Shown piece after piece: positions 9,523 to 18,581 of a DNA stretch of 32,053 bases. The notes beneath the pieces were generated by a model. It had not been told where the DNA came from and did not search any database. It was given only the letters and a program-made list of their open reading frames with translations. The position numbers and the translations under genes are program-made. The stretch is from Balneolaceae bacterium (GTDB lineage Bacteria; Bacteroidota; Rhodothermia; Balneolales; Balneolaceae), in contig REDT01000207.1 of NCBI GenBank assembly GCA_007693295.1, forward strand, positions 1-32,053, read 5' to 3'. Every line of letters starts with the position of its first letter. Within the stretch, counting starts at the first letter, position 1.

Positions 9523-10722
9523 TTAATGATGGTATTGCTTATCAAGTGATTCGGCAAGCATTGGATCGTTTACCGGGAGCATACTATGCTTTTTGAACTG
9601 CTGGAAAAAGAGACCCATAAAAATTCCGCCCAGACCGATAAGTGTAGCAAAATCGAGCCAGCTTAATGACATTCCGGCATGATTTAATACCGGCATTACT
9701 ATCCAGTGAAGCTCTATCAGGTGCATAAGAATAATGAGCACCGACACAAAACCCAATACTTTTTGATTGTGCTTGGGTTCTCTGTTTAGTAACAGAATAA
9801 ACGGAATGATAAACCGGCCGATTAAAAGTGAGTAGGTAATAATTGCCCAATTCCCCTCCAATCGATGATAGAACCAGATGGTAGCTTCAGGAATGTTCGC
9901 ATAATAGATAAGCAGAAATTGGCTGAATGCGATGTAGGCATAAAACACGGTAAAACCAAATAACCAGGCTCCCAGGTCGTAAATGTGAGCCTTTCCGATT
10001 GTACTCTTCAGCATACCGTTTCGCTGCATCCAAAATACGATCAGAATGATGACAGGGAACAGCACCTGAAAACTCATGGCGAAGAAATAGACTCCAAACA
10101 TGGTGGAGAACCAGTGGGCATCAAGCGACATCAGCCAGTCGAAACTCGCAAACGCAACGGTTAGGGCAAATAACAAGATGCCCGGAGCGCTTAATTTTCG
10201 AAGCAGGTTTGTTAAACCCCAATCGTTTGTACGATCCATTTCAACAGATACCTTATGCAGCTTATATCCAAGAAAACCCCAGATCCCAAAATAGATAAAC
10301 TGGCGTATTACAAAGAAAGGTTCGTTCAGGTAGGGCACCTTGCCAAGCATTATCGGGTCGTTGGCCACGTACTCGGTGTCGGTCCACTGGAACAGGCTGC
10401 TCATACCCAAAATTATCGGGATCATAAAAATGGCCCATATGCCGATATTTGAGAAAAATGTCTCCGGTATTCTTCGGAATACAATTCCCCACGACGATTT
10501 GGTTACATGATGAATCATAACCATAATCAGTGAGGCAAGAGCAATACTGGTGAAGAAGGTAAAACTGGTGAGGTAAGAGAAGAAGAATTGATCTTTGTTC
10601 AGAAAGAAACCGACGCCACTGGCAATTAAACCAACGATACCGGCGCCATAGAAGGTTTTGGCAACATCCATGTTTGCTGGAAATTGAACAGAATCAGTTA
10701 TATTTGGACTACTTGAAGCCAT
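9523..10722 (-). CDS. actF: ACIII membrane subunit ActF (NrfD-like)
   Basis: This 399-residue polytopic protein of the NrfD/PsrC superfamily is the second quinone-site-type membrane subunit of alternative complex III. About ten hydrophobic helices are visible, beginning near residue 25 after a polar N-terminus. It is the paralogue of ActC in the same operon but shorter. Features shared with annotated quinol:cytochrome c oxidoreductase subunit 2 proteins include SFDWLMSLDAHWFSTMFGVYFF in the middle and an ELHWIVMP helix late. It carries no heme motif. In known ACIII structures ActF packs beside ActC and may conduct protons. It lies 28 bp after actE. Confidence 0.93.
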   Translation of the reverse strand: MASSSPNITDSVQFPANMDVAKTFYGAGIVGLIASGVGFFLNKDQFFFSYLTSFTFFTSIALASLIMVMIHHVTKSSWGIVFRRIPETFFSNIGIWAIFMIPIILGMSSLFQWTDTEYVANDPIMLGKVPYLNEPFFVIRQFIYFGIWGFLGYKLHKVSVEMDRTNDWGLTNLLRKLSAPGILLFALTVAFASFDWLMSLDAHWFSTMFGVYFFAMSFQVLFPVIILIVFWMQRNGMLKSTIGKAHIYDLGAWLFGFTVFYAYIAFSQFLLIYYANIPEATIWFYHRLEGNWAIITYSLLIGRFIIPFILLLNREPKHNQKVLGFVSVLIILMHLIELHWIVMPVLNHAGMSLSWLDFATLIGLGGIFMGLFFQQFKKHSMLPVNDPMLAESLDKQYHH

Positions 10723-10750
10723 GTAATTAGTTCTTAATTTCGGTCAGTTG

Positions 10751-11734
10751 TTAATTATCCGACTGCGCTTTAATAAATTCTACGAGCGACTGTAATTCTG
10801 CTTCAGAAAGAAAGTCGTAAGCAACCATAACATTGTCATAGCCTTCCACAATCTTTACTGCCGGTTCTACGATCGATTCAATCAAATACTCCTCATCGGC
10901 TATTGCAGATGTACCGTCTGTAAAGTTTCTTTCACTGCCATACAAATCGGCAAAAGTAGGCCCTACCAAACTGCGCCCGTCTAATGAGTGGCAAGCCTGA
11001 CAGGCATATTGTATGTACAATCTTTCGCCGCGTTCAACGGAAACATCATCGTCTCCGCGAACTGCACGGGCTTCTGCCAGTATCGCTTCACGTTCCCGCC
11101 TTTCTTCATCTTCTTGCATAAGTTGCGCCAGATCTACGTCAAATTGGTCCATTTCGGCTTCAGGAATATTTTGACTTTTCTGAAGGGCCCGAACATAGGC
11201 TACAATTGCCCAGCGGTCTTCAACTTTGATCTGAGTATTGTATGCAGGCATGCTTCTGATGCCGTTTGCAATGGATGAATATAGTTCACCTTCAGACATT
11301 TCGTAACTTTCACTTCTGTGAAATGTAGGTGCAGGTACATACCCGTAGCCGCCGGTCATGATAATGCCGCGGCCGTCGCCGGTGCCGCCATGGCAAGCCT
11401 GGCAGAAAATTTCATACATCTCTTTACCCCTGTAGAGAAAATCACGGGTAATTTCCATGGGATTTGTATCCACATAGTTATCATCATCATCTTTCCCCTC
11501 AAACAGCACAGTGTCGTGGCGAAGACCGCCTCTCGAAATGGTGCCGGTTACCGGTTCACGCATAGATCGGCCATCTTCAAAAAACGGATTCACCTGTTGA
11601 GCATTAAATCGCTCCTGGTTCATCATGTTCTGTTGAGGATGAATTGGGGGTTTCTCTGACTTCTGACCACGGCATGACATCATCACGATCGAAATCAAGA
11701 GCAGAATAGATAAACGGGTTATGGTTAAAAGCAT
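10751..11734 (-). CDS. actE: ACIII cytochrome c subunit ActE, diheme form
   Basis: This 327-residue lipoprotein-type cytochrome c has a signal sequence ending in the lipobox-like IVMMSC (Cys21), so it is probably anchored on the outer face of the membrane. The first cytochrome domain (about 95-190) has CQACH at 111-115 and Met162 (RSMPAYN) as likely sixth ligand. A charged helical linker (about 195-230, EDEERREREA) leads to a second domain (about 235-327) with CQACH at 245-249 and Met303 (NVMVAY). Characterised ActE proteins are described as monoheme, so the second domain is an addition. That domain resembles the subunit II cytochrome domain nearly residue for residue (GPTF-L-GSER, EPA-I-GY). 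It probably accepts electrons from ActA and passes them to the caa3 oxidase. Confidence 0.93.
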   Translation of the reverse strand: MLLTITRLSILLLISIVMMSCRGQKSEKPPIHPQQNMMNQERFNAQQVNPFFEDGRSMREPVTGTISRGGLRHDTVLFEGKDDDDNYVDTNPMEITRDFLYRGKEMYEIFCQACHGGTGDGRGIIMTGGYGYVPAPTFHRSESYEMSEGELYSSIANGIRSMPAYNTQIKVEDRWAIVAYVRALQKSQNIPEAEMDQFDVDLAQLMQEDEERREREAILAEARAVRGDDDVSVERGERLYIQYACQACHSLDGRSLVGPTFADLYGSERNFTDGTSAIADEEYLIESIVEPAVKIVEGYDNVMVAYDFLSEAELQSLVEFIKAQSDN

Positions 11735-11769
11735 AATTCTTATGTGATCTTAAAACTAAATGTAATGAC

Positions 11770-12333
11770 TTATGCGTCGTAAATTTCTTCAATGTTGGTT
11801 GCCCCTGCACTTTCCAGGAGTTTCTGTACTTTTTCGGATTCAAACTGTGGATCTTCTGATTCAATGCAGACGAAGAACCCATCATCGGTCGCCTTTTTGA
11901 AATTTTCAGAATTGAATAACGGATGATTCAGCTTGGGAAGTCCATTCAGAAAGAACATTCCAAATACAGCTCCGAATGCCGAAAGAAGTATGGTTAACTC
12001 AAAAATTACCGGAATCCATGCCGGAACATTCATTAATGTTTTACCGCTGATATTTAGCGGATAATCAACCACCATCATCCAGTAGATCATGGCAATGGCT
12101 CCGGCAAATCCGAGCAACCCATGGCTGATAACAATCCAGCCCAGCTTCGACTTTTGAAGGCTCATAGCCTTATCCATGCCATGAATGGGAAATGGGCTGA
12201 ACGTATCGAACTTACGGTATCCGTTTTTATTCACAATTTTGGCTGCATCAATAAGCTCTTTCGGATTCCTGAACTCAGCAAGCACGCCGTATAAGCTTTT
12301 TTCAGAAGTTGATGTACGCATTTGGCTGTCCAT
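11770..12333 (-). CDS. actD: ACIII membrane subunit ActD (DUF3341)
   Basis: This 187-residue protein of the DUF3341 family corresponds to ACIII subunit ActD. A cytoplasmic alpha/beta N-terminal part (EKSLYGVLAEFRNPKELIDAA, FDTFSPFPIHGMDKAM) precedes two membrane helices, near residues 63-88 and 106-130. A C-terminal ferredoxin-like piece (DDGFFVCIESEDPQFE) follows. It contains no heme or metal motif; in ACIII it is structural. It starts 3 bp after the actC stop, so translation is likely coupled, and it lies 35 bp before actE. Confidence 0.93.
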   Translation of the reverse strand: MDSQMRTSTSEKSLYGVLAEFRNPKELIDAAKIVNKNGYRKFDTFSPFPIHGMDKAMSLQKSKLGWIVISHGLLGFAGAIAMIYWMMVVDYPLNISGKTLMNVPAWIPVIFELTILLSAFGAVFGMFFLNGLPKLNHPLFNSENFKKATDDGFFVCIESEDPQFESEKVQKLLESAGATNIEEIYDA

Positions 12334-12336
12334 AAT

Positions 12337-13767
12337 TTATACCGAGTCTTTTCTTGGTTCGGGAATTTTTACTACAGGCTCTTTATACTCACCGGTTACC
12401 TCATCGTAGTTGTGAGGGTCTGCCTGTGGCATTACACCTTTCAGTTCGGCAACAGCCACCATCGGCAAAAAGCGGAGGAAAAGCAGGAAGAATGTGAAAA
12501 ACAGTCCGAAGGTCCCTATATAAGTTACAACGTCCCAAAAAGTTGGGGAATAGTAACCCCACGAAGAAGGGAGGAAATCTTGTGATAGAGAAGTTACTGT
12601 AATAACAAAACGCTCGAACCACATACCAATGTTTACGACAATGGATATAAAAAAGGTGAAGCCGACACTGCGCCGTAATTTTTTAGACCAGAACAGCTGC
12701 GGTGAGATCACGTTACATGCAATCATAATCCAATATGCCCACGCATAAGGGCCAATGGCTCGTAATATGAAGATCGCTTTTTCGTACTCAACCCCGCTGT
12801 ACCAGGCAATAAAGAACTCCATTATATAGGCAAACCCAACCATGGAGCCTGTTACCAGGATAATGATGTTCATCTTTTCAATATGGTCAACCGTCATGAT
12901 ATCTTCAAGCCCGTAAATTTTTCGGCAGATAATCATCAGCGTTAATACCATTGCAAAACCGGAGAATACCGCACCGGCAACGAAGTAGGGAGGGAAAATT
13001 GTTGTGTGCCATCCCGGAATGATAGACACGGCAAAATCGAAAGATACAATGGTATGAACAGAGAGTACCAGTGGCGTTGCAAGCCCGGCGAGAATCATGT
13101 ACGATTTCTCATAGTTCCACCAGTGCCTGTTACTGCCTCTCCATCCGAGGGCAAATCCACCGTATACAAGTTTTCCGACCTTACTCTTGATCCTGTCTCT
13201 GATAGTGGCAAGATCCGGTACAAGACCCACATACCAGAAAAGAAAAGATACTGTGAAGTAGGTAGATACAGCAAAAACATCCCATAGCAGCGGGCTATTG
13301 AAATTTGGCCACATAGCCATCTGGTTGGGAAGAGGGAATACCCAATAGATAACCCAGATACGGCCAACGTGAATGGCAGGAAAAATACCCGCGCACATAA
13401 CGGCAAAAATCGTCATAGCCTCGGCAAACCGGTTAATAGCCGTTCTCCAATTCTGACGAAATAGAAAAAGAATAGCTGAAATTAACGTACCGGCGTGGCC
13501 AATACCCACCCACCATACAAAGTTAATAATAGCCCAACCCCAGCCAACAGGCTGGTTCAGCCCCCAAATACCGATGCCTTCCCAAATCAGATACGCTATT
13601 GATATGAGAAGAACCAGAAGAAGAATATTTGAAATCCCAAAGGCTACATACCACAGCTTGGGAGTGGGGCGGAGATTTATATCCGTTACCAGTGCGGTAA
13701 TGCTCTTAAAGTCGTGATTCCCCTTTATGAGAGCGGGCTCAGGAACGTATTCGTACGTTTTACTCAT
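12337..13767 (-). CDS. actC: ACIII quinol-binding membrane subunit ActC (NrfD-like)
   Basis: This 476-residue NrfD/PsrC-family protein has about ten membrane helices and a longer C-terminal tail that ends on the cytoplasmic side. It is the main membrane subunit of ACIII, where menaquinol is oxidised next to the ActB iron-sulfur subunit. Recognisable blocks include [22 protein letters not shown] early in the protein and [25 protein letters not shown], the conserved helix linked with quinol binding. It lies 36 bp after actB and 3 bp before actD, inside the operon. Confidence 0.95.
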   Translation of the reverse strand: MSKTYEYVPEPALIKGNHDFKSITALVTDINLRPTPKLWYVAFGISNILLLVLLISIAYLIWEGIGIWGLNQPVGWGWAIINFVWWVGIGHAGTLISAILFLFRQNWRTAINRFAEAMTIFAVMCAGIFPAIHVGRIWVIYWVFPLPNQMAMWPNFNSPLLWDVFAVSTYFTVSFLFWYVGLVPDLATIRDRIKSKVGKLVYGGFALGWRGSNRHWWNYEKSYMILAGLATPLVLSVHTIVSFDFAVSIIPGWHTTIFPPYFVAGAVFSGFAMVLTLMIICRKIYGLEDIMTVDHIEKMNIIILVTGSMVGFAYIMEFFIAWYSGVEYEKAIFILRAIGPYAWAYWIMIACNVISPQLFWSKKLRRSVGFTFFISIVVNIGMWFERFVITVTSLSQDFLPSSWGYYSPTFWDVVTYIGTFGLFFTFFLLFLRFLPMVAVAELKGVMPQADPHNYDEVTGEYKEPVVKIPEPRKDSV

Positions 13768-13803
13768 GTTAAGTCAGTTGCTATTAAAATATCTATGGTT
13801 GGA

Positions 13804-16800
13804 TTAAGCCAAACCTGAGTTAGTATTTCGTAGTTTTGCAAGATAGGATGTTCTCGGGCGAACATTCATCTCTTCGAGCATTACATAATTTCGATCATTC
13901 ATTTTATCCTGTGAAATTTTGCTCTCTCTGTCGGTGAGATCACCAAATGAGATCGCATTGGCCGGACAGGCTTGCTGACAGGCCGTTTTCACGGTGCCAT
14001 CGGCCGGCTTTAATGAACCGGTAGCAATTTTCGTGTCTCGTTTAGCTCTGTTTACCCTCTGAACACAATAGCTGCATTTCTCAATAACTCCACGGAAACG
14101 AACGGTTACTTCGGGGTTCATCGCCATCTGTATGATTTCAGGATCATCGCCGGTGGTTAAAAACTCTTTTGTGTAATTGAAGAAGTTAAATCTTCGCACT
14201 TTAAACGGGCAGTTATTCGCGCAATAACGGGTGCCGATACAGCGGTTATAGGTCATCTGGTTCATGCCATCTTCACTGTGAGTAGTGGCTGCAACCGGGC
14301 AAACCTGTTCGCATGGTGCAAGTTCGCAGTGCATGCAGGGAACCGGCTGATGGTAAACCGTTGGATTGTCCTGATCGCCCTCATAGTAACGATCGGTGCG
14401 GATCCAGTGCATAATTCGCCGCCGCCCAACTTCCCGTTTGCCAATAACCGGGATGTTATTTTCAGCCTGGCATGCAATGGTACATACGCCACAGCCAAAA
14501 CAGGCATTCAGATCGATCGCCATTCCCCACTGTGGTTGGTGATCGGGCCCATACTGCTCTGTAAACAGAGAAATAGGACCCTGGTCGGCTGTACCGCGTG
14601 CTTCAGCCTCTTTCATGCCGGGCACTTCAAAACCGTGAAAGCTCTTGAAGGTGGCAAAATCTGGTTTTTCTTTGTATTCGTCCAGTGAAGCAGTGCGGAT
14701 CATATCACGGCCCTCAAGGCTGTGGTGATCCTGTACACATGCAATTTCATATTTCGTGCCGGTAGGTTCTACATTAGCCGATTGATAAAACATCGAAGCG
14801 CTGGTACGAAGAGGGTAGGTATCTACGCCAACCCCGTCTGCTACACGCCCTACATTTTGCCTTCCATAACCTGTTGTAAGGGTGATGGAATCGTCGGCAT
14901 GCCCGGGTTGTACCCAGGCAGCAATCTCTATGGTCTGATCACCTGCAGTTATTCGTACTGTTGGAACTTCATTGCTGCTGAAGCTTCGATCTGAGGGCAA
15001 TCCCAGTGATTCTGCCGTTCGTGGACTCATCAGGGCTACGTTATCCCATGTAATCTTGGTCATGGGCTCGGGCAGCTCCTGAAGCCAGCCGCTATTGGCA
15101 TAACGCCCATCAAATAGAGTGGCGTCAGGTTTAATGCTGATCTCCATTCCGGAAACCGGTTCTGCAGAGAGATGCTCTCTGATACCGGCGCTGAAATTCC
15201 CTGAAAGTGCTACATCTACAGAATCAAAACCGGTATCGGGATCGAGTCCGTCATGGAGTACCACTTCCCATTGGCGAGTGAAATCATTTGTGAAATAGCT
15301 GCTCCAGGTCTCCTGTACAAGGTCGTAGCCTGTACTTTCTTCGCCTGTTAATATGGTATTTAAAAACTCAATCTCGCTCAGGCCATTAAAAAGAGGTAAG
15401 ATCTGAGGCTGTACAACAGATCGCTGACCGGTATAGGAGAGTCCATCAGACCATGTTTCGAGAAAATGCGCACGGTTTACGTGCCAGTCGCATATACGTG
15501 AAGTTTCGTCGTAGTAATCGGCCAGATGTATTTTTGTTTCAACATTGGCCAATGCCAGAGCAAGATCCAGGTCGGCAGGGGCGGTATACACCGGGTTGGT
15601 TCCAATCAGTACAACGGTATCGTAGGTGCCTGCCTTCAATTGCATCATAGCATCCATAAAGGCCTGCCGTTCATCTCTGTCGTCACGGAACGGAAGCTCG
15701 TGATAGGTAACGCTGTTACCGGCGTTGTTCAGTGCAAGATTGATGGCGGCTACAGCCGCATGTACTCCGGGCGAATGCTGTTGTCCGGCCGTTACGATAG
15801 AGTTGCCTCGATTTCCCAGAAGATCATCCGCCAGACGGGATATCCAGTCGTGTGTTGAAAAAGTATTGCTTACACCGCTAAAGGCCTGCAAACCGCTTAT
15901 CTGTTCGGAGAGTTTTGCAGCCAATGCATATGTGAACGCTTCAATTTGAGAAGACTTCAGCCTTAACCTGTGATCGGCATAGGAGCCGGTAGAGGTGAAA
16001 GAGTTTTCAACAGAGTAAATTCTCGACATGGAATCTTCCACAGTTTGAACTCTGCGCTTACCGGTAGTTTTATAGGCGTTTTCGACACTGTTTTTATGGC
16101 CGTTGGGGCTCATAAAGTCATCATCCAGAGAAACTACAATATCGGCCTTGTCAAAATGATTTACGGTTCTGAGCCGGCGGCCGAATGCCAGTTGAGTGCC
16201 TTCAATGGCATTATCATCAGAAAAAGGTTCGTACGTAACCCACTCAGCGTTGGAGAAACGGCTCAGTGCATCGCCTTTCAATCGGTTCAATGTAGGCGAT
16301 GAGCTGGCTTCGCTGATAAACAGGATGTTTCTCGCGGTGTCTGAGAAATGATTGGCTGCAAAAGTTTCAAAATCCGATTTTGAAACTTTCTCTTCGTTGC
16401 GCACGGGCGATCGTGACCTGTCAGGGTCATACATGCTCAAAATGCCTGCCTGCTGGTAGATGTTGGTTCTGCCGCCACTAGAGGGGTGATCTTCATTTCC
16501 TTCCAGTTTGGTAGGGCGCCCTTCATTGTTTTCTACAATTAAACCGGTTACCGTATCCTGAAATGGAATACTTGTGGCATAAAAGTTGGGAACCCCCAGA
16601 ACTAAGTCTTCAGGCTGACTTCTGTAGGGAAGAATTTTTTGAATCGGCCTGCGGCAGGATGCAAATCCGGCCAGGGCAATGGATGCTCCCATTACCCGCA
16701 AAAAGCTTCTTCGTGAAACCTGATCTGTAAGCTCGGTTGCATTTTCAGGGAATTCACGCTCTACAAACTTTTCGTACTCTTTGTTTTTGGCAAGTTCGTT

Positions 16801-16842
16801 TAAGCTTTTCCAGTATGTGGTTTTTGTCGACTGATCGCTCAT
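13804..16842 (-). CDS. actB: ACIII iron-sulfur subunit ActB (molybdopterin-oxidoreductase-like fusion)
   Basis: This 1012-residue ACIII subunit fuses a molybdopterin-oxidoreductase-like body (about 75-740) to a C-terminal ferredoxin-like module. The N-terminus has a Tat-like SRRSFLRVMG followed by a Cys in AGFASC, so it is probably Tat-exported. In known ACIII this subunit binds no molybdopterin. The C-terminal clusters are visible as CFGCGVCTIAC (about 780), CMHCELAPCEQVCPV, CIGTRYCANNCPF (starting at Cys868), and CSYCVQR paired with CQQACPANAI. In the third motif the second Cys is Thr, which fits a 3Fe-4S cluster; the known complex has three 4Fe-4S and one 3Fe-4S. Electrons from ActC quinol probably pass here to ActA hemes. 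Gap to actA is 50 bp. Confidence 0.96.
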   Translation of the reverse strand: MSDQSTKTTYWKSLNELAKNKEYEKFVEREFPENATELTDQVSRRSFLRVMGASIALAGFASCRRPIQKILPYRSQPEDLVLGVPNFYATSIPFQDTVTGLIVENNEGRPTKLEGNEDHPSSGGRTNIYQQAGILSMYDPDRSRSPVRNEEKVSKSDFETFAANHFSDTARNILFISEASSSPTLNRLKGDALSRFSNAEWVTYEPFSDDNAIEGTQLAFGRRLRTVNHFDKADIVVSLDDDFMSPNGHKNSVENAYKTTGKRRVQTVEDSMSRIYSVENSFTSTGSYADHRLRLKSSQIEAFTYALAAKLSEQISGLQAFSGVSNTFSTHDWISRLADDLLGNRGNSIVTAGQQHSPGVHAAVAAINLALNNAGNSVTYHELPFRDDRDERQAFMDAMMQLKAGTYDTVVLIGTNPVYTAPADLDLALALANVETKIHLADYYDETSRICDWHVNRAHFLETWSDGLSYTGQRSVVQPQILPLFNGLSEIEFLNTILTGEESTGYDLVQETWSSYFTNDFTRQWEVVLHDGLDPDTGFDSVDVALSGNFSAGIREHLSAEPVSGMEISIKPDATLFDGRYANSGWLQELPEPMTKITWDNVALMSPRTAESLGLPSDRSFSSNEVPTVRITAGDQTIEIAAWVQPGHADDSITLTTGYGRQNVGRVADGVGVDTYPLRTSASMFYQSANVEPTGTKYEIACVQDHHSLEGRDMIRTASLDEYKEKPDFATFKSFHGFEVPGMKEAEARGTADQGPISLFTEQYGPDHQPQWGMAIDLNACFGCGVCTIACQAENNIPVIGKREVGRRRIMHWIRTDRYYEGDQDNPTVYHQPVPCMHCELAPCEQVCPVAATTHSEDGMNQMTYNRCIGTRYCANNCPFKVRRFNFFNYTKEFLTTGDDPEIIQMAMNPEVTVRFRGVIEKCSYCVQRVNRAKRDTKIATGSLKPADGTVKTACQQACPANAISFGDLTDRESKISQDKMNDRNYVMLEEMNVRPRTSYLAKLRNTNSGLA

Positions 16843-16892
16843 TCTTTACAGAATATTAAATTGAAACTCGTGGTTAAAAGGTATCAAATAAA

Positions 16893-17537
16893 TTAGAAGT
16901 GACAGCTCTGGCAATAGGTTGGGGCGTTGATGTTATGCTTGGCTACAAGTTCAAGGCCAAGCTCAAGTTGATTTTCCGCAACATATCCCATAGTGGTAAC
17001 CTCAGAAACCGGCCTTACATGTTTTTCCGGCTCCCTGTGACAATCCAGGCACCATCCCATACTCAGTGGCATAGCCTGGTAAACAATCTCCATTCTATCC
17101 ACGCGGCCATGGCACGATTCACAACCAACTCCTACGTTTACGTGCACCGCATGGTTGAAGTAGGCATAATCGGGCAGCGAATGAACTTTAATCCACTCCA
17201 CGGGCATACCGCTCTCATAACTGTCGCGGACCGGCTGAAGGCTCTCAGCATCTGTTTTAATCTGGCTGTGGCAGTTCATGCAGGTTTGAGTAGTGGGAAT
17301 GTTAGCATACTTGGATTCTGTTACCTGCGTATGGCAGTACTGACAGTCCATCCCCAATTGCCCAACATGCACCTTATGACTGAAAGGAACGGGTTGCTCT
17401 GGTGCGTAACCCACATGGGTAAATTCGGGTGAGAAGAAATACCAAACGCCAAACACAGATGCATTTAGAATAATAATGATCCCAATAAGAATTCTTTTGG
17501 GCGCTTCGTTTGCCCAACTTGGAAAAATCTGAGCCAT
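16893..17537 (-). CDS. actA: ACIII pentaheme cytochrome c subunit ActA
   Basis: This 214-residue protein has one N-terminal membrane helix (about residues 15-36) and five CxxCH heme motifs: CQYCH at 65-69, CMNCH at 86-90, CESCH at 139-143, CLDCH at 163-167 and CQSCH at 209-213. The protein ends one residue after the last heme motif. This pattern matches the pentaheme ActA of alternative complex III, which connects ActB iron-sulfur clusters to ActE. It is the first gene of the operon, and a 445-bp intergenic region to the divergent DUF420 gene must hold its promoter. Confidence 0.96.
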   Translation of the reverse strand: MAQIFPSWANEAPKRILIGIIIILNASVFGVWYFFSPEFTHVGYAPEQPVPFSHKVHVGQLGMDCQYCHTQVTESKYANIPTTQTCMNCHSQIKTDAESLQPVRDSYESGMPVEWIKVHSLPDYAYFNHAVHVNVGVGCESCHGRVDRMEIVYQAMPLSMGWCLDCHREPEKHVRPVSEVTTMGYVAENQLELGLELVAKHNINAPTYCQSCHF

Positions 17538-17708
17538 AAGATCAGTTAAAAATTACCATTAGCTGTTTCAGATAGTGTTACCGGTAAGTAGACGGCAAGA
17601 AGGTACCGAAAAATTAAAAACCCCCATACCATATTTGTTTATTTACCGGGTATTTAAACTCATTCTAAATAGTTAGAGTCGATGATAGTTATTTGAATGA
17701 ATCAGTCT

Positions 17709-17716
17709 CAAAGATA
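17709..17716 (-). promoter_or_regulatory. Candidate TAnnTTTG promoter element for the ACIII-cox operon
   Basis: On the minus strand TATCTTTG fits the Bacteroidota -7 consensus TAnnTTTG. It would give a leader of about 165 bases before actA. No matching TTG element is clear 19-21 bases upstream, so this is a weak call. Confidence 0.3.
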
Positions 17717-17924
17717 GGACACAGCTCTTTAACTTGCAGAAATTTCGATCAATTATTTTCACCTCCGATTTATCATGCATAAAGCAATAATTAGTTTAAT
17801 ATAAAATGAAATTAAAGAGATTGAATGATAGTGTTTTAGGAATGATATGGAGAGAAAAAGGTGTTTGTGGAGTCACTTTGGTTAGAGAAAAATTACCCGG
17901 TATTTTTTAAAAAAATCTGACTTT

Positions 17925-17949
17925 TTGAAAAAGAAAAGCCCTATTTTTG
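17925..17949 (+). promoter_or_regulatory. Candidate Bacteroidota-type promoter for the DUF420 gene
   Basis: TATTTTTG at 17942-17949 fits TAnnTTTG, and a TTG lies at 17925-17927, a spacing somewhat shorter than usual. The implied start site is about 30 bases before the ATG at 17983, a sensible leader length. Confidence 0.4.
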
Positions 17950-17982
17950 TGCGTATAAACAATTTTTTATCATCACAGCGCC

Positions 17983-18552
17983 ATGGATTCATCTCTTGAT
18001 AAGCAGTTAACTGTAGACTTTATTAGAAACATAAGTGTTCCTAAAGCTATTGGAACTATTCTTATGATTAGCGGCATCGCCTTTCTCTTTTTAATCTGGC
18101 TGATCTATTTCCGGGAAACTGCAGAGGAAACGGCTGCCTGGGTTGCAAACTTGCCGGCACTGAATGCATTTTTGAACAGCGTGAGTACGGTACTGATTGT
18201 GAGTGGATTTTTGGCGATAAAACAGCGAAAATTTATTCTGCACATGAAGCTGATGCTGACTGCATTTATAACCTCCTCTCTTTTTCTGATAAGCTACCTT
18301 GTTTATCACAACTTTGTAGGCCACACGGTCTTTCCGGGCGAGGGGGTAATCAGGCCGGTCTATTTCACCATACTTATATCTCACATCATCTTGTCGGCCT
18401 TTGTGGTGCCCCTTGTGCTAACAAGTTACTATTTTGCTTTTGCAGGGAAATTCAAAACCCACCGCAAGGTATCGAAGTGGACATTTCCAATATGGTTATA
18501 TGTCTCTATTACCGGCGTTGTAATCTTCTTTATACTAAACGCGTACGTTTAG
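17983..18552 (+). CDS. DUF420 family membrane protein
   Basis: This 189-residue integral membrane protein has about five helices and matches the DUF420 family. Characteristic pieces are LPALNAFLNSVSTVLIVSGF, the conserved His blocks KFILHMKLM, YHNFVGHT and LISHIILSAFVVPLVL, then KTHRKVSKWTFPIWLYVSITGVV. The spaced intramembrane histidines suggest heme or copper binding, but this is not shown here. Members often occur near terminal oxidase genes, and this one is divergent from the ACIII-cox operon, so a role in oxidase assembly is a reasonable inference. The start at 17983 follows a candidate promoter by about 30 bases. Confidence 0.87.
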   Translation: MDSSLDKQLTVDFIRNISVPKAIGTILMISGIAFLFLIWLIYFRETAEETAAWVANLPALNAFLNSVSTVLIVSGFLAIKQRKFILHMKLMLTAFITSSLFLISYLVYHNFVGHTVFPGEGVIRPVYFTILISHIILSAFVVPLVLTSYYFAFAGKFKTHRKVSKWTFPIWLYVSITGVVIFFILNAYV

Positions 18553-18581
18553 CCCGGATTTCTTGGTGAGGTGAGTACCGA

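Larger units (their letters stand above)
17538..17982. other. Divergent intergenic region between actA and the DUF420 gene
   Basis: This 445-base region is AT-rich and has no plausible coding frame. It holds the start regions of both divergent transcripts. Two TAnnTTTG-type elements are listed separately. A-tracts and T-tracts (about 17900-17930) flank the DUF420 side. I see no strong palindromic operator. Confidence 0.6.

Noticed and set aside
11318-11659. 113-codon plus-strand ORF antisense to actE
   Set aside because: The minus-strand frame has clear heme motifs and a lipobox; the antisense product has no recognisable domain.
13804-16842. Active molybdopterin oxidoreductase
   Set aside because: In the ACIII context this subunit has the fold but no molybdopterin; the operon and five-heme partner fit ActB.
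16899-17432. 177-codon plus-strand ORF antisense to actA
   Set aside because: The real gene has five heme motifs; the antisense frame is a shadow.
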